Shown here: piece after piece, positions 8,119 to 8,720 of the stretch
How positions within the stretch are numbered: the stretch's first letter is position 1
Layout of the letters: each line of letters starts with the position of its first letter
From: Rhodospirillaceae bacterium
GTDB lineage: Bacteria; Pseudomonadota; Alphaproteobacteria; Rhodospirillales; Rhodospirillaceae
Length of the DNA: 8,720 nucleotides
Assembly: GCA_002691085.1 (NCBI GenBank)
Contig: NZGX01000082.1
Location: 1-8,720, forward strand
Reading direction: 5' to 3'
Notes under the pieces: generated by a model
Told to the model about the DNA's origin: nothing
The model's database searches: none
Seen by the model: the letters and a program-made list of their open reading frames with translations, nothing else
Made by a program: the position numbers and the translations under genes

Positions 8119-8162
8119 GTCCTTATTATGACGGGTTAGAAATAAGGACGGTTATTTCTAAC
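8106..8162 (+). promoter_or_regulatory. Candidate programmed -1 ribosomal frameshift signal
   Basis: The heptamer A AAA AAG (8106-8112) is in the right phase with the 7468 frame: CTA AAA AAG TTC TAA. It is the same slippery sequence as in E. coli dnaX. A 6-nt spacer (8113-8118, which includes the zero-frame stop) is followed by a perfect 9-bp stem, 8119-8127 with 8141-8149, around a 13-nt loop. Loop bases 8135-8140 (GTTAGA) pair perfectly with 8157-8162 (TCTAAC), so an H-type pseudoknot with coaxial stems of 9 and 6 bp is possible. A slip by -1 joins Lys215 to the frame encoding VLSPYYDGLEI and on. All of this is seen directly; that ribosomes shift here is inference. No T-tract follows the stem, so it is not an ordinary terminator. 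Confidence 0.68.
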
Positions 8163-8720
8163 GGAATGGGGACAACTCTCGAAGATGCAGCAAAAAATGC
8201 AGCCGTCAATGCTCTCACCAATGTCGTTGGTACGTTCATTGATGCAAAAACACTTGTTGAAAGACAAACAAAAATTAATTCTGCGATCGTAGAAACCGTT
8301 AAAAATATTTCAAAAGATGTTAAGTCATATTCTCAAGGGTCAATTTCATACTTTGAGGTTCTTGATTCTGAGAAGGCTAATGGAATATATCGTGTAACCG
8401 CACGTGTTGATGTGGTTGTTGAAGATTTTAAAGCTTACATAAGAAAGTCTGCTATCGCTCAGCAGGATATTTCAGTTGGTCTTTTTGCTAATATGTATTC
8501 GGAGAAAGACCAGCTTAAAGAAAAGTATAATCTTCTCATAGATAATATTATTGAACCTCTAGCAACTGCACAGGTTTATAATATTGAACTTTCTGATCCT
8601 GTGCCATTTAAAGACTCTACTTTATACCAGATAGAAGGGTTTAGGACTTCTGTTGTAAAAGAGAGAGATTCTATAGCCTTTACCATGACGATTCGGCTTA
8701 ATCCAGACTTTAAGGAGAAT
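8112..8720 (+). CDS. Envelope-type domain, -1-frame continuation of the 7468 gene (partial, runs off the window)
   Basis: This frame is open from 8088 to the window end. Joined at the slippery site it adds 203 codons to the 215 before it, giving a fusion of at least 418 residues. The sequence TVISNGMGTTLEDAAKNAAV, followed by NALTNVVGTFIDAKTLVE, fits the LPP20/FlgT-N type pattern (G.G.T.E.A...A...A...VG..VD..T). After it come a strand-rich segment (ISYFEVLDSE, YRVTARVDVVVEDF) and a helical, then strand-rich region to the edge. No cysteine is seen. The first in-frame ATG is at 8166, inside the conserved pattern, with only a weak ACGGA before it. Nothing in this frame could serve as a signal peptide. 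A fusion that borrows the upstream signal peptide therefore fits best. A separate gene starting at 8166, or a frameshifted pseudogene, is the alternative. Confidence 0.72.

Noticed and set aside
8128..8139. Short ATG-started frame in the hairpin loop
   Set aside because: It ends at TAG after three codons.
8119..8149. The 9-bp stem-loop as an intrinsic terminator of the 7468 gene
   Set aside because: No T-tract follows the stem (next bases GGTTATTT), the stem has only three G-C pairs, and coding sequence continues through it in the -1 frame.
8166..8720. A stand-alone gene starting at the ATG at 8166
   Set aside because: Not excluded, but less likely. The Shine-Dalgarno is weak, the ATG falls inside a conserved-looking motif whose first part is encoded upstream, and the product would have no signal peptide.

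Overview
The window looks like chromosomal DNA from an AT-rich alphaproteobacterium. The gene order (tpiA end)-secG-pyrG-kdsA-eno is a housekeeping arrangement familiar from Alphaproteobacteria, and kdsA implies a Gram-negative outer membrane with LPS. The lineage is inferred from gene order and base composition only. No RNA genes, insertion sequences, CRISPR arrays or phage genes are visible. No gene-free stretch exceeds 300 bases.

Positions 1-4400 form one co-directional block with gaps of 21-63 nt, consistent with an operon. It holds the last 30 codons of triosephosphate isomerase, the SecG translocase subunit, CTP synthase, KDO-8-phosphate synthase and enolase. All appear intact. KdsA carries the four metal ligands of the metal-dependent class.

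Positions 4401-8720 are accessory in character. They hold an exported Sel1-repeat protein of 635 residues with a Cys-containing C-terminal domain, and a convergent single-domain cupin on the minus strand. These are followed by a 97-residue orphan with one membrane segment behind a TATAAT-type promoter. Last comes an exported protein gene that runs off the window.

That last gene is the most interesting part. A signal-peptide-bearing reading frame (7468-8118) ends at a TAA two codons after the heptamer A AAA AAG (8106-8112). The -1 frame that the heptamer would shift into is open from 8088 to the window end and encodes a further envelope-type domain with no signal peptide of its own. Six bases after the heptamer lies a perfect 9-bp stem-loop (8119-8127 with 8141-8149). 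Its loop can pair perfectly over 6 bp with 8157-8162, giving a possible H-type pseudoknot. This is the textbook layout of a programmed -1 ribosomal frameshift. It would yield a short exported protein of 216 residues and a long fusion of at least 418 residues. A homopolymer sequencing error, a fixed frameshift mutation, transcriptional slippage on the A6 run, or a separate downstream gene starting at 8166 remain as alternatives.
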